This document shows positions 46,021 to 54,473 of a DNA stretch of 64,000 nt, piece by piece. The stretch's first letter is position 1. The number at the start of each line of letters is the position of its first letter. Below the pieces are notes generated by a model. That model did not search any database, was not told the DNA's origin, and saw nothing but the letters and a program-made list of their open reading frames with translations. The DNA lies in the NCBI GenBank assembly GCA_024636495.1, contig JAGXGZ010000082.1, positions 1 through 64,000 of the forward strand, given 5' to 3'. The DNA is from Roseobacter sp. GTDB taxonomy: Bacteria > Pseudomonadota > Alphaproteobacteria > Rhodobacterales > Rhodobacteraceae. A program made the position numbers and the translations under genes.

Positions 46021-46692
46021 TCAGAGTTTGTTGAGCGCCTGAAACATCCCTAATTTCGCGTTTATGTGGCTGCCGGGTCTTTCAAGCTCTTGGCGTACCA
46101 CATTGGCAAGATGTCCGGTAATGCGCACTTTCTGGGTTTGCCCCCGGCGATCCGCATCAATCGCTTCTTGCCCGCCAAAGCCGTCAAGATCGGCTCTGAC
46201 CTCACGCGGGGGGGCCAAAAGCAGCCCGGTTCTGGTGTCGCGCAAGCTGAGCATAAACGTAATCGAATGCACGCCGCCCGTTGTATAGCGGGCTTTTTCG
46301 GTCAGCGCATGAAAACGCAGGACTTCGATTTCAACAAGTGTGGGGATCCCCCCTTGAACCGATCCGGCAGACTGCATCAAGGCAGCCTCAAAGATCGCTT
46401 TAACCTGGGCATGGCGGTCACCAACGGGGTCGCCGCGCCAGACGATATCGCCGTGCGGATAATAACGGTTGGCTTCTGATACCTTCAACTGCTCGGGCAC
46501 CGCGACAGTGAACTTTTCGATCTGAAGATTGGGAAATGCAACGGGCTGAGGGGCCGGTTCTGGGCCGGCCCTGAGCATCATCTTGGGTGCATCGGGGTTG
46601 TAGATTGCATTGCGCGTTGCAGTGTCAGACGTGGCGCACGCCGACATCAAAGTGCCAATGGCCAGCACAACAAACAGTTTAAAAGGTTTCAT
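46021..46692 (-). CDS. Lipoprotein, DUF6778-like (223 aa)
   Basis: The ATG at 46692 is chosen because GGGAGA lies upstream and because it opens a lipoprotein signal MKPFKLFVVLAIGTLMSAC with an S-A-C lipobox. The mature part has SVQGGIPTLVEIEVLRFHAL and RDTRTGLLLAPPREV; the family text resembles DUF6778 as I recall it. Function unknown. It stands alone, with about 140 bp to the next gene. Confidence 0.72.
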   Translation of the reverse strand: MKPFKLFVVLAIGTLMSACATSDTATRNAIYNPDAPKMMLRAGPEPAPQPVAFPNLQIEKFTVAVPEQLKVSEANRYYPHGDIVWRGDPVGDRHAQVKAIFEAALMQSAGSVQGGIPTLVEIEVLRFHALTEKARYTTGGVHSITFMLSLRDTRTGLLLAPPREVRADLDGFGGQEAIDADRRGQTQKVRITGHLANVVRQELERPGSHINAKLGMFQALNKL

Positions 46693-46834
46693 TTCAGTCT
46701 CCCGCCGCCGGATATCGGCTTGTGTTGAGAAACTTATTGCCCCTGAATTGAGGCGGGTTTGCGGCAGAAATGAAGGCGACCTGTGACGATTTGAAGGTTT
46801 CTTTCCACGATTTTCGATAGAAACCTTTGTTATA

Positions 46835-47107
46835 CTAGTGACGCGGGCGGCTTTTCCAACCGCCACGTCTGCGCGGGGCTGCCATGCCTTGCAACCCTTC
46901 ACGCATGACGTCGGTCATCGGATGATCTGGCGCATCTTGGCCGTATCTTTCAAGCATCAACCGGATCGTGGGGCCTGTATCCGTGTTCAAAGGCAGGCTG
47001 AGCGCCCAATCCAGAAAGATGGTGCGGCATTCGGATTTTGTGATGCCGTCGATCTGATAGGCCTCAAAGATCAGGCCTTTGGGGTCATGCGCATCGCCCT
47101 TTTTCAT
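46835..47107 (-). CDS. Small conserved hypothetical protein (90 aa)
   Basis: Starts 4 bp inside the glnE stop (ATGA overlap), a sign of coupled translation. The text KGLIFEAYQIDGITKSECRTIFLDWALSL and the Arg-rich end suggest a small soluble helical protein. No family recognised; might adjust the adenylyltransferase or be a passenger. Confidence 0.65.
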   Translation of the reverse strand: MKKGDAHDPKGLIFEAYQIDGITKSECRTIFLDWALSLPLNTDTGPTIRLMLERYGQDAPDHPMTDVMREGLQGMAAPRRRGGWKSRPRH

Positions 47108-49944
47108 GGGGTCTCCTTTTCGGCGTCATCTGCATAATCGGCAAATGCAGCCGTTATAATCTTAGCAGCCGTTTCATATGTCTGAGCCAAATGCGCCTCA
47201 AGAGCGTCCAGCGTGTCGCACTCAAGACTTCTGCTCAGAAAATCCTGCCCCGCCTGCCCCAGTTTTTCACTTTGCAAAACCGAAGCTGACAAAAGCCGGG
47301 TTGCAGATTGCAGCGACCAGCAGGTGGCATAGGTCTTTTTCAACACCTCGTTCTGCGGCGCATCAATAATCTTTTCAAAAACGGCTGCGTCCAGCCCCGA
47401 GGGGATCCGCAGAGCGATCTCGCCCCTTAACAGCGCACCCGCTTGGGCCAGCAATTCGATATCTTGCAGCCGGCCAGGACCGTTCTTGGCATCCCAAAGG
47501 CCGTCCGCTGCCTTGGCCGCCGCAAGCCGGGCGCGCATCTGCGCCACTTCACGAAGGGTTTCCGCGCGGTTGCGGGGTCTTGCCAGAACCTTGGTTCGCA
47601 CGACCTCGAAATCATGGGCCAGATCCTGCGGGCCAGCCACAATGTCGGCGCGTGTCAGGGCCAGATGCTCCCAGACCCACGCCTCGCCCATTTGATAGCT
47701 TTCAAAGCTGGCAAAGCTGGTCGCGACCGGCCCCTGACTGCCCGAAGGCCGCAGCCGCATATCGACTTCGTAAAGCTTGCCCTGCGCCATCGGCGCGGTC
47801 ATTGCCGTGATCATCGCTTGGGTCAGGCGTGCGTAATACAGCCTTGAGGCAAGCGGCCGCTTGCCATCCGACGTCTCGACCCCATCCGCATCATAGATCA
47901 CGATCATATCCAGATCAGACGTCGCCGTCAGCCGACGCGCGCCAAGCGACCCCATGCCCACCAATACCGCACCGCGTCCGGGCGGAACGCCATGCTTGCG
48001 GGCAAATTCATCAATCACCACGGGCCACAGCGCTTGCAACACAGCGCGGGCCAGATCGGCATATTGCGCGCCTGCGGTCACAGCATCAGTCAGGCCACGC
48101 AGATGATGTACGCCCACACGGAAATGCCATTCGCGCGCCCAGCGTCGCGTCGCGTCCAGCCGCGCCTCGTAATCCCCTTCAAGCTTGAGAGTGGCACCAA
48201 GCGCGTCAATCAACGCCGCCTCGCCCGGCCAGTCGCTAAAGAAATCGCCCCCGATCACCGCATCCAGAACGGCGGCATTGCGCGACAGATAGTCGGCCAG
48301 TTCAGGCGATGTGCTGACGATATCGATCAGCAGGTCCGACAGTTGCGGATTGATCTTGAGCAATGAAAACAGCTGCACGCCCGCAGGCAGGCGCGACAAG
48401 AACCCGTCGAACGCGCGCAAAGCCTCGTCTGGTTTGCTGGCCCGCGACAGCCGCAATAAAAGCGCTGGCCTGAGTTCAGCAAACAGATCTGCGGCGCGCT
48501 GGCTGCGCAGCGCGGGATAGCTGAGCCAGCGGTCGATGACTGCACTGTCGAAAACATGGGCGTCCGGCTGCACCGCCGCATCCGGTTGCCCCGCATCCGA
48601 GCCTGCAAAGAACCCTTCGGTCAGTTGGTGCACCTCGGCCAGGCGGCGATGCAGATCGGCCTGCAAATCCTTAACATCCATATCCATCATCGCCGCCAGC
48701 CGGGCAAACCCTTGGTCGGATTTGGGCAAGGTGTGGGTCTGTGCGTCGCGGATCATCTGAACACGGTGCTCTACCGTGCGGTGGGCGCGGTAATGATCGG
48801 TCAATGTATCGGCCACCGTGGACGGCAGCCACCCTTTGTCTGACAAAACAACCAACCCCGCGCAGGTGCCGCGCACCCTCAGATCAGGATCACGCCCGCC
48901 CGCGATCAACTGACGGGTCTGGGTGAAAAATTCAATCTCGCGGATGCCGCCGCGCCCCAGTTTCATGTTGTGACCCGGCAAGGTGATCGGACCCCCAAGG
49001 CCTTTGTGCTCGCGGATCGCAAGGCGCATATCATGGGCGTCCTGAATGGCGGCAAAATCCAGATGCCGCCGCCACACAAAGGGGCGCAGCGCGTTCAGAA
49101 ACGTCGTTCCCGCAGCCAGATCACCCGCCGCGGGGCGCGCCTTGATGTAGGCGGCACGTTCCCATGTGCGCCCAAGGCTTTCGTAGTAGCGCTCTGCCGC
49201 CTCCATCGCCATGCAGACAGGCGTCACAGCCGGGTCAGGGCGCAGGCGCAGGTCGGTGCGAAACACATACCCCTCGCCCGTCATATCGCTAAGCGTGCCG
49301 CTCATCATGCGGGTGGCGCGGACAAAGGCCGTGCGGGCGTCGTGGAAATCATCCGGATCAAAGCGGGTTTCGTCAAACAGGCAAATCAGATCTATGTCGG
49401 ACGAATAATTCAGCTCGCCCGCGCCCATTTTCCCCATCGCAAGCACCACCATGCCTGCGCCACTTTGCGCGTCATCCGCTGTCATGCCGGGCAGTTTGCC
49501 GCGTTTGATCTGCACCTCCAGCGCGCTTTTGAGGGCGGCCTGACAGGCGGCATCGGCAAAATCACTGAGCACGCCAGTGACCTGTTCAAGTGACCACGCC
49601 CCTGCCAGATCGGCCAACCCCGTCATCAAGGCGATGCGCCGCTTGCCTTGGCGCAAATGGCTGCCAATCTGGTCGGGGGCCACATCGCCTGCCTCGCCGC
49701 CTGCCCCACCGCCTGCCCCGTCGATCACCGCGCGCACAGCCGCTGCGGGATTATCAAATGCGCTGGCGCACCATGCCGCTTCCTTTTGCATCAAGCCCAG
49801 CAGGTAGGGCGAAACCGACCCTGCTGCGGCAACCAGTTCGGCAAGCTCTGGCGTCAGATCGGGCAAGCAATCGCGCGCATCTTGGGCCTGATCGGTGGCG
49901 AAAATACGGGGGACGCGGGTCATTTGGCTGGTCAATGATGTCAT
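47104..49944 (-). CDS. glnE: Bifunctional glutamine synthetase adenylyltransferase/adenylyl-removing enzyme
   Basis: Controls glutamine synthetase by adding or removing AMP in response to PII. 946 residues with two nucleotidyltransferase domains: the N-terminal adenylyl-removing half (GAGELNYSSDIDLICLFDE) and C-terminal adenylyl-transferring half (GSLGARRLTATSDLDMIVIYD), joined by a helical regulatory part. Length is standard. I place the start at the ATG at 49944 to fit the family start; a TTG 12 codons earlier is possible. Confidence 0.93.
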   Translation of the reverse strand: MTSLTSQMTRVPRIFATDQAQDARDCLPDLTPELAELVAAAGSVSPYLLGLMQKEAAWCASAFDNPAAAVRAVIDGAGGGAGGEAGDVAPDQIGSHLRQGKRRIALMTGLADLAGAWSLEQVTGVLSDFADAACQAALKSALEVQIKRGKLPGMTADDAQSGAGMVVLAMGKMGAGELNYSSDIDLICLFDETRFDPDDFHDARTAFVRATRMMSGTLSDMTGEGYVFRTDLRLRPDPAVTPVCMAMEAAERYYESLGRTWERAAYIKARPAAGDLAAGTTFLNALRPFVWRRHLDFAAIQDAHDMRLAIREHKGLGGPITLPGHNMKLGRGGIREIEFFTQTRQLIAGGRDPDLRVRGTCAGLVVLSDKGWLPSTVADTLTDHYRAHRTVEHRVQMIRDAQTHTLPKSDQGFARLAAMMDMDVKDLQADLHRRLAEVHQLTEGFFAGSDAGQPDAAVQPDAHVFDSAVIDRWLSYPALRSQRAADLFAELRPALLLRLSRASKPDEALRAFDGFLSRLPAGVQLFSLLKINPQLSDLLIDIVSTSPELADYLSRNAAVLDAVIGGDFFSDWPGEAALIDALGATLKLEGDYEARLDATRRWAREWHFRVGVHHLRGLTDAVTAGAQYADLARAVLQALWPVVIDEFARKHGVPPGRGAVLVGMGSLGARRLTATSDLDMIVIYDADGVETSDGKRPLASRLYYARLTQAMITAMTAPMAQGKLYEVDMRLRPSGSQGPVATSFASFESYQMGEAWVWEHLALTRADIVAGPQDLAHDFEVVRTKVLARPRNRAETLREVAQMRARLAAAKAADGLWDAKNGPGRLQDIELLAQAGALLRGEIALRIPSGLDAAVFEKIIDAPQNEVLKKTYATCWSLQSATRLLSASVLQSEKLGQAGQDFLSRSLECDTLDALEAHLAQTYETAAKIITAAFADYADDAEKETP

Positions 49945-50032
49945 AGTCCCAGCATTCGCCATTTCTTTGGGGTGGGTCAATGGCTGGTTTTATTCCATTA
50001 AATCAAACCGATCGGGACATAGGCGTAAAATA

Positions 50033-50051
50033 ATGTAAAAAAGATTCACAT
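50033..50051. promoter_or_regulatory. Operator-like 19-bp near-palindrome, site 1
   Basis: ATGTAAA-N5-TTCACAT. Its reverse complement reads ATGTGAA-N5-TTTACAT, the same as site 2 at 50092-50110. It lies 123 bp before the DUF2852 start. Confidence 0.5.
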
Positions 50052-50091
50052 CACCTCTTGCGGCAGGCAACCCAAATCCCAATCTAGTGTA

Positions 50092-50110
50092 ATGTGAAAG
50101 GCATTTACAT
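50092..50110. promoter_or_regulatory. Operator-like 19-bp near-palindrome, site 2
   Basis: ATGTGAA-N5-TTTACAT, 64 bp before the DUF2852 start. The centre lies 59 bp from site 1. Two copies of one motif in this short stretch suggest a dimeric regulator; its identity is unknown. Confidence 0.55.
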
Positions 50111-50173
50111 AACCTACACACCAAGAGGCCCGCAGTGTTCAGGGCCATCACACTCTGACCGAAAGGTACTTAA

Positions 50174-50581
50174 ATGACTCAAACATATGCACCCGCCTAC
50201 GCCCCGCAACACAACTGGCTTGGCCGCGCCGAAGACTTTCTGGACGAGAAAGGCAAAGCCGCCTGGATCGCTGCGATGGTTGTTGGTTTTATCGCCTTCT
50301 GGCCTGTTGGCCTCGCCCTTCTTGCCTATATGATCTGGAGCAAACGCATGTTTAAATCTTCCTCCTGCGCCAAACGCACATCCCACCGCCAAATGACCAG
50401 CCGGTCCACCGGAAACGCCGCATTTGACGCCTACAAGGCCGACACGCTGGCCCGTCTTGAAGAAGAGCAGACCAACTTCGAGGCCTTCCTGACCCGCCTG
50501 CGCGATGCCAAAGACAAGGCCGAGTTCGACGCGTTCATGGCCGAGCGTTCGACAAAAAGCGACGACGCGCAAACCGCCTGA
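50174..50581 (+). CDS. DUF2852 small membrane protein
   Basis: 135 residues with one hydrophobic helix about 31-53 (AAWIAAMVVGFIAFWPVGLALL), and a soluble C-terminal half with a coiled-coil-prone LARLEEEQTNFEAFLTRLRDAKDKAEF. The text fits DUF2852, common in Rhodobacterales and unknown. AAAGG lies before the ATG. Two operator-like repeats are just upstream, so it is probably regulated. Confidence 0.8.
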   Translation: MTQTYAPAYAPQHNWLGRAEDFLDEKGKAAWIAAMVVGFIAFWPVGLALLAYMIWSKRMFKSSSCAKRTSHRQMTSRSTGNAAFDAYKADTLARLEEEQTNFEAFLTRLRDAKDKAEFDAFMAERSTKSDDAQTA

Positions 50582-50599
50582 GCTTGACCAATTGCCCGC

Positions 50600-50620
50600 G
50601 CCCCCCGACATTCGGGGGGC
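50600..50620 (+). terminator. Strong GC hairpin between DUF2852 and RDD genes
   Basis: GCCCCCCGA (50600-50608) pairs with TCGGGGGGC (50612-50620) over a CAT loop. No T-run follows and the next gene starts 30 bp later, so it is more likely a 3' end-protecting or Rho-type stop or an mRNA control hairpin than a classic terminator. Confidence 0.5.
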
Positions 50621-50649
50621 GATATGCCACCTTTGCCAAGGACACCCCC

Positions 50650-51087
50650 ATGAGCATGACCCCTGATCCTGACGACCAGCCCGAATTTTACGCCGGTGTG
50701 CCAACCAAGCGTCTGTTGGCCTGGGTCGTCGATGCGATCATCATCATCGTCATTTGCCTGATCATCCTGCCTTTTACCGCCTTTACCGGGATCTTCTTTT
50801 TTCCTCTGATGATGCTTTTTGTTGGGTTCTTTTACCGCATCGCTACACTGGCCAACGGGTCTGCCACATGGGGCATGCGCCTTTTCGGAATGGAACTGCG
50901 CACAAGCCAGGATCAACCGTTCGATGGCGGCACAGCCGTTTTGCACACCCTGGGCTATACGGTCAGCATCGGGATGATGCCCTTGCAGCTTTGTTCAATG
51001 GTAATGATGGGCACAACTGCCCGCTGTCAGGGACTGACGGATATGGTCTTGGGAACGGTTGCGATAAACCGTCGCAAGGAAATCTAG
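50650..51087 (+). CDS. RDD-family membrane protein
   Basis: 145 residues; the RDD motif region is VPTKRLLAWVVDAIIIIVICL, with later TWGMRLFGMEL. Two to three membrane helices. RDD proteins may act as ion exchangers; the role is unknown. A 62-bp gap with the hairpin above separates it from the DUF2852 gene. Confidence 0.82.
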   Translation: MSMTPDPDDQPEFYAGVPTKRLLAWVVDAIIIIVICLIILPFTAFTGIFFFPLMMLFVGFFYRIATLANGSATWGMRLFGMELRTSQDQPFDGGTAVLHTLGYTVSIGMMPLQLCSMVMMGTTARCQGLTDMVLGTVAINRRKEI

Positions 51088-51158
51088 GTAAACCCGCAAC
51101 TTGGGCTTGGCGCGGCTATGACCTGTTGTTATCCTTTGCGTAACAACGACGGATTAAA

Positions 51159-51980
51159 ATGCGCCATACCCTTCCCATTGCCCCGCAGTTCTATGTGACA
51201 GCCCCCCAACCCTGCCCCTATCTTGAAGGGCGGATGGAGCGAAAACTGTTCACAGCCCTTCAGGGCGAATCTGCTGCCAAACTGAACGACAGCCTATCGG
51301 GGCAAGGGTTCAGGCGGTCGCAAAATGTGCTGTACCGCCCGTCCTGCGCAGATTGCAGCGCCTGTCTGTCTGCGCGGATCAGTGTCGCTGATTTCGTCCC
51401 CAGCAAAAGCCAGAAGCGCACCATCAGACGCAACGCCAACCTCAGCCGGCGTGCCACATCGCCTTGGGCCACCGAAGACCAATACGAGCTTTTCCGCCGC
51501 TATCTTGACAGTCGCCACGCCGACGGTGGCATGGCAGACATGGATGTCTTCGAATTTGCCGCGATGATCGAAGAAACCCCGATCCGCAGCCGCGTTGTGG
51601 AATACAAAGACAACAAGACCCGCGATTTGATCGGTGTCTGTCTGACCGATATTCTGGGCGACGGTGTGAGCATGGTGTATTCGTTCTACACCCCCGATCT
51701 GCCGCAAAACGGTTTGGGCACGTATATAATTCTTGATCACATCGAAATCGCCCGCGCGGCGGGCCTGCCCTATGTCTATCTGGGCTACTGGGTGCCCGGC
51801 AGTCAAAAGATGGGCTACAAGGCCAAATTCTCCGGCCTTGAGGTGTACATGGGCGGCAAATGGCAAAAGATGAAAGACCCATCGGACTTTCATCCTGACC
51901 AACATCCGTTGAACACGGACCCCATTGCCGAACAGGTCGCCAACATCGCCCTCCCCGATCTAACGTCGCCAAAAGCTTGA
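51159..51980 (+). CDS. bpt: Leucyltransferase for acidic N-termini (Bpt)
   Basis: Attaches Leu from tRNA-Leu to proteins starting with Asp or Glu, marking them for ClpS/ClpAP. 273 residues: [18 protein letters not shown] opens the ATE-N domain, [16 protein letters not shown] with Cys, and [18 protein letters not shown] in the C-terminal domain. Length standard for bacterial Bpt. Confidence 0.93.
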   Translation: MRHTLPIAPQFYVTAPQPCPYLEGRMERKLFTALQGESAAKLNDSLSGQGFRRSQNVLYRPSCADCSACLSARISVADFVPSKSQKRTIRRNANLSRRATSPWATEDQYELFRRYLDSRHADGGMADMDVFEFAAMIEETPIRSRVVEYKDNKTRDLIGVCLTDILGDGVSMVYSFYTPDLPQNGLGTYIILDHIEIARAAGLPYVYLGYWVPGSQKMGYKAKFSGLEVYMGGKWQKMKDPSDFHPDQHPLNTDPIAEQVANIALPDLTSPKA

Positions 51981-52033
51981 TCGACAAACAGCCTTTCAAG
52001 AACGCGACATGTGGCACGTGGTTTCACAAGACT

Positions 52034-52047
52034 CCCTGAAATCAGGG
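52034..52047. terminator. Small hairpin after bpt
   Basis: CCCTGA/TCAGGG, 52034-52047, in the gap before the GMC oxidoreductase. There is no T-run; could be incidental. Confidence 0.3.
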
Positions 52048-52085
52048 TGGTGCCCAGATTTTGAGGGCATATGAGGAGGATTATC

Positions 52086-53705
52086 GTGGCCTATGATTTT
52101 ATAATCGTCGGGGGTGGCTCAGCCGGGTCGGTCATGGCGGCGCGCCTAAGCGAAGATCCGACAGTCAGCGTATGTCTGCTGGAGGCCGGCGGCAAAGGAA
52201 CAAGCATTCTGCTGCGCGCGCCGGTCGGGGCGGTTGTCGCGTTGCCGGGCTATGGCAAATTGTTCAACTGGGCCTTTAAGACAGTGCCACAACCCGGGCT
52301 AAACGGGCGCCAAGGGTATCAGCCGCGTGGCCGCGCGCTTGGGGGGTCCTCTGCAATCAACGCCATGCTGTACGTGCGCGGGCACAAAGCAGACTATGAC
52401 GATTGGGCCGCATCAGGCTGCGACGGCTGGTCCTGGCAAGAATGTCTTCCCTATTTCAAGAAAGCCGAAAATAACGAGCGCGGCGGGGATGACTTTCACG
52501 GCGATGCGGGCCCCTTGCAGGTCTCAAACCAGAAAAGCCCGCGCCCGATTACCCATGCCTTTTTAGAGGCTGCCGCACAAAAGCAGTACCGCCGCCGCGA
52601 CGATTTTAATGACGGCGACAACGAAGGGGTCGGGCTTTATCAGGTCACACAATTCCACGACCCCGCCAAGACTGGAGAGCGGTGTTCGGCGGCGGCGGGC
52701 TATCTGCATCCGGTCATGAACCGTGCCAACCTGACCGTAATCACCAAGGCCCGCGCCACCAAAATTCTGTTCGAAGGAAAACGCGCCGTGGGCATCGCCT
52801 ACCGTCAGGGCCGGACAACCAAAGAAGTACGCGCGACAAAAGAAGTAATCCTGTCGGGCGGCGCGTTCCAATCGCCGCAGCTTTTGCAACTGTCAGGCGT
52901 AGGGCGTCCCGAAGACATCACACGCCACGGCATCGACATGGTGCATGAAGTACGCGGTGTCGGGCAAAACTTGCAAGACCATCTGGATTTCACCCTGTCC
53001 TACAAAAGCGATGACACAAATAACTTCGGGATCGGTCTGACGGGAACCGCGCGCTTGGCGGCTGCGGTCGTGCAATGGTGGCGCAAAGGCACGGGCATGA
53101 TCGCGACCCCATTTGCCGAAGGGGGTGCATTTCTAAAGACAGATCCTTCGCTGGGACGGCCCGACATACAGCTGCATTTTGTGATCTCGGTCGTGGATGA
53201 TCATGCGCGGCGCTTGCATTTGGGCTATGGCTATAGCTGCCATGTCTGTACCTTGCGCCCCTACAGTCGAGGCGCGGTATTCTTGCAAAGCGCCGATCCC
53301 TTGGCCGACCCCGGCATCGATCCAAACTTCCTGTCAGATCGGCGCGATCTGGAGACGACGATCAAAGGGGCAAGGATCACCCGCGAAATCCTGCAATCGC
53401 AACCGATGGCAGGCTATATCAAAAAAGAGCTGTTTGACCTTAAAGACAATATGACCGACGCCGAATGGGAAAGCCACATTCGCGCCCGCGCCGACACGAT
53501 CTATCACCCCGTCGGCACCTGCAAGATGGGCATCGACGACATGGCGGTGGTCGATCCGAACCTTAAGGTACATGGCGTGCAAGGTCTGCGTGTCGTGGAT
53601 GCGTCGATCATGCCAACACTGATCGGCGGCAACACAAATGCGCCCACGATCATGATCGCAGAGAAATGCGCTGATATGATCAAGGCGGAATACGCCCAAG
53701 GGTAA
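52086..53705 (+). CDS. GMC-family FAD oxidoreductase (choline dehydrogenase-like)
   Basis: 539 residues. FAD site FIIVGGGSAGSVMAARLSEDP, GMC motif QPRGRALGGSSAINAMLYVRG and the C-terminal YHPVGTCKMG, with the active-site His, and NTNAPTIMIAEKCAD. It may act on an alcohol such as choline. The start is GTG at 52086: GAGGAGG ends 6 bp upstream, whereas the ATG at 52071 would place the ribosome site inside the gene. Alone on its strand with the sulfotransferase after it. Confidence 0.9.
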   Translation: MAYDFIIVGGGSAGSVMAARLSEDPTVSVCLLEAGGKGTSILLRAPVGAVVALPGYGKLFNWAFKTVPQPGLNGRQGYQPRGRALGGSSAINAMLYVRGHKADYDDWAASGCDGWSWQECLPYFKKAENNERGGDDFHGDAGPLQVSNQKSPRPITHAFLEAAAQKQYRRRDDFNDGDNEGVGLYQVTQFHDPAKTGERCSAAAGYLHPVMNRANLTVITKARATKILFEGKRAVGIAYRQGRTTKEVRATKEVILSGGAFQSPQLLQLSGVGRPEDITRHGIDMVHEVRGVGQNLQDHLDFTLSYKSDDTNNFGIGLTGTARLAAAVVQWWRKGTGMIATPFAEGGAFLKTDPSLGRPDIQLHFVISVVDDHARRLHLGYGYSCHVCTLRPYSRGAVFLQSADPLADPGIDPNFLSDRRDLETTIKGARITREILQSQPMAGYIKKELFDLKDNMTDAEWESHIRARADTIYHPVGTCKMGIDDMAVVDPNLKVHGVQGLRVVDASIMPTLIGGNTNAPTIMIAEKCADMIKAEYAQG

Positions 53706-53879
53706 TGCTGCGCGCCGATCCAGGCCGATACTTAAGCAAAGCAGACAGAGCTGCGCGTTTCATCTGGATTGCTCATACGTTCCCGCCCGCACGGATAGCT
53801 ATTGAGGAACTAGCGCAAAAAGTGCAAAATATTCAGGTCACTGCGCAATCGACCGGACCTGACAGGGGAGCCTTTTCAA

Positions 53880-54473
53880 ATGCTTGTTTTCTTTAAGGAA
53901 CGGCTCGCTTTTCTGTCTGTCCCCAAGACCGGGACCACAGCCTATGAGACCGCATTGGCGCCCCGCGCCGATATGGTGATCACCGAACCCCCGATGCTCA
54001 AGCATGCGCCCGTTTACCGGTACAACCGCTTTGTACGGCCGATGTTTCTAAAGGTCTGCGATGCCGAGATGGAGCTGATGGCCGTTATGCGTGAACCGAT
54101 CAGCTGGCTGGGCAGCTGGTATCGCTACCGTCGCCGCCCCTTCATGCAAGGCAAACCCAATGCCACCTTTGACGTGAGCTTTGACGAATTCATCTTGGCG
54201 TATATGAAAGGCAGCAAACCGGGTTTCGCGGATGTTGGCAGTCAGCTTAATTTCATGGCTCCCCAACCCAATGGCACCGGGATCACGCATTATTTCCGCT
54301 ATGAAGATCAACCACGACTTCAGACGTTTCTACAGGACCGTCTTGAGGTCAGCTTGGATCTGAAACGCGAAAACGTCTCGCCCCAGATGGATCTGACATT
54401 GTCGCCCGACATAGAAGAGCGGTTTCGTCGCAAGTTTGCCGAGGAATTTGCCCTTTACGAGTCGATTCCCTGA
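53880..54473 (+). CDS. Sulfotransferase-family protein
   Basis: 197 residues. LAFLSVPKTGTTAYETAL is the 5'-phosphosulfate-binding motif of sulfotransferases; VMREPISWLGSWYRYRRR is the 3'-phosphate-binding part. It could transfer sulfate from PAPS to a carbohydrate or lipid. Proteins of this type are sometimes mislabelled gamma-glutamyl kinase in Rhodobacterales. 174 bp follow the GMC gene. Confidence 0.78.
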   Translation: MLVFFKERLAFLSVPKTGTTAYETALAPRADMVITEPPMLKHAPVYRYNRFVRPMFLKVCDAEMELMAVMREPISWLGSWYRYRRRPFMQGKPNATFDVSFDEFILAYMKGSKPGFADVGSQLNFMAPQPNGTGITHYFRYEDQPRLQTFLQDRLEVSLDLKRENVSPQMDLTLSPDIEERFRRKFAEEFALYESIP

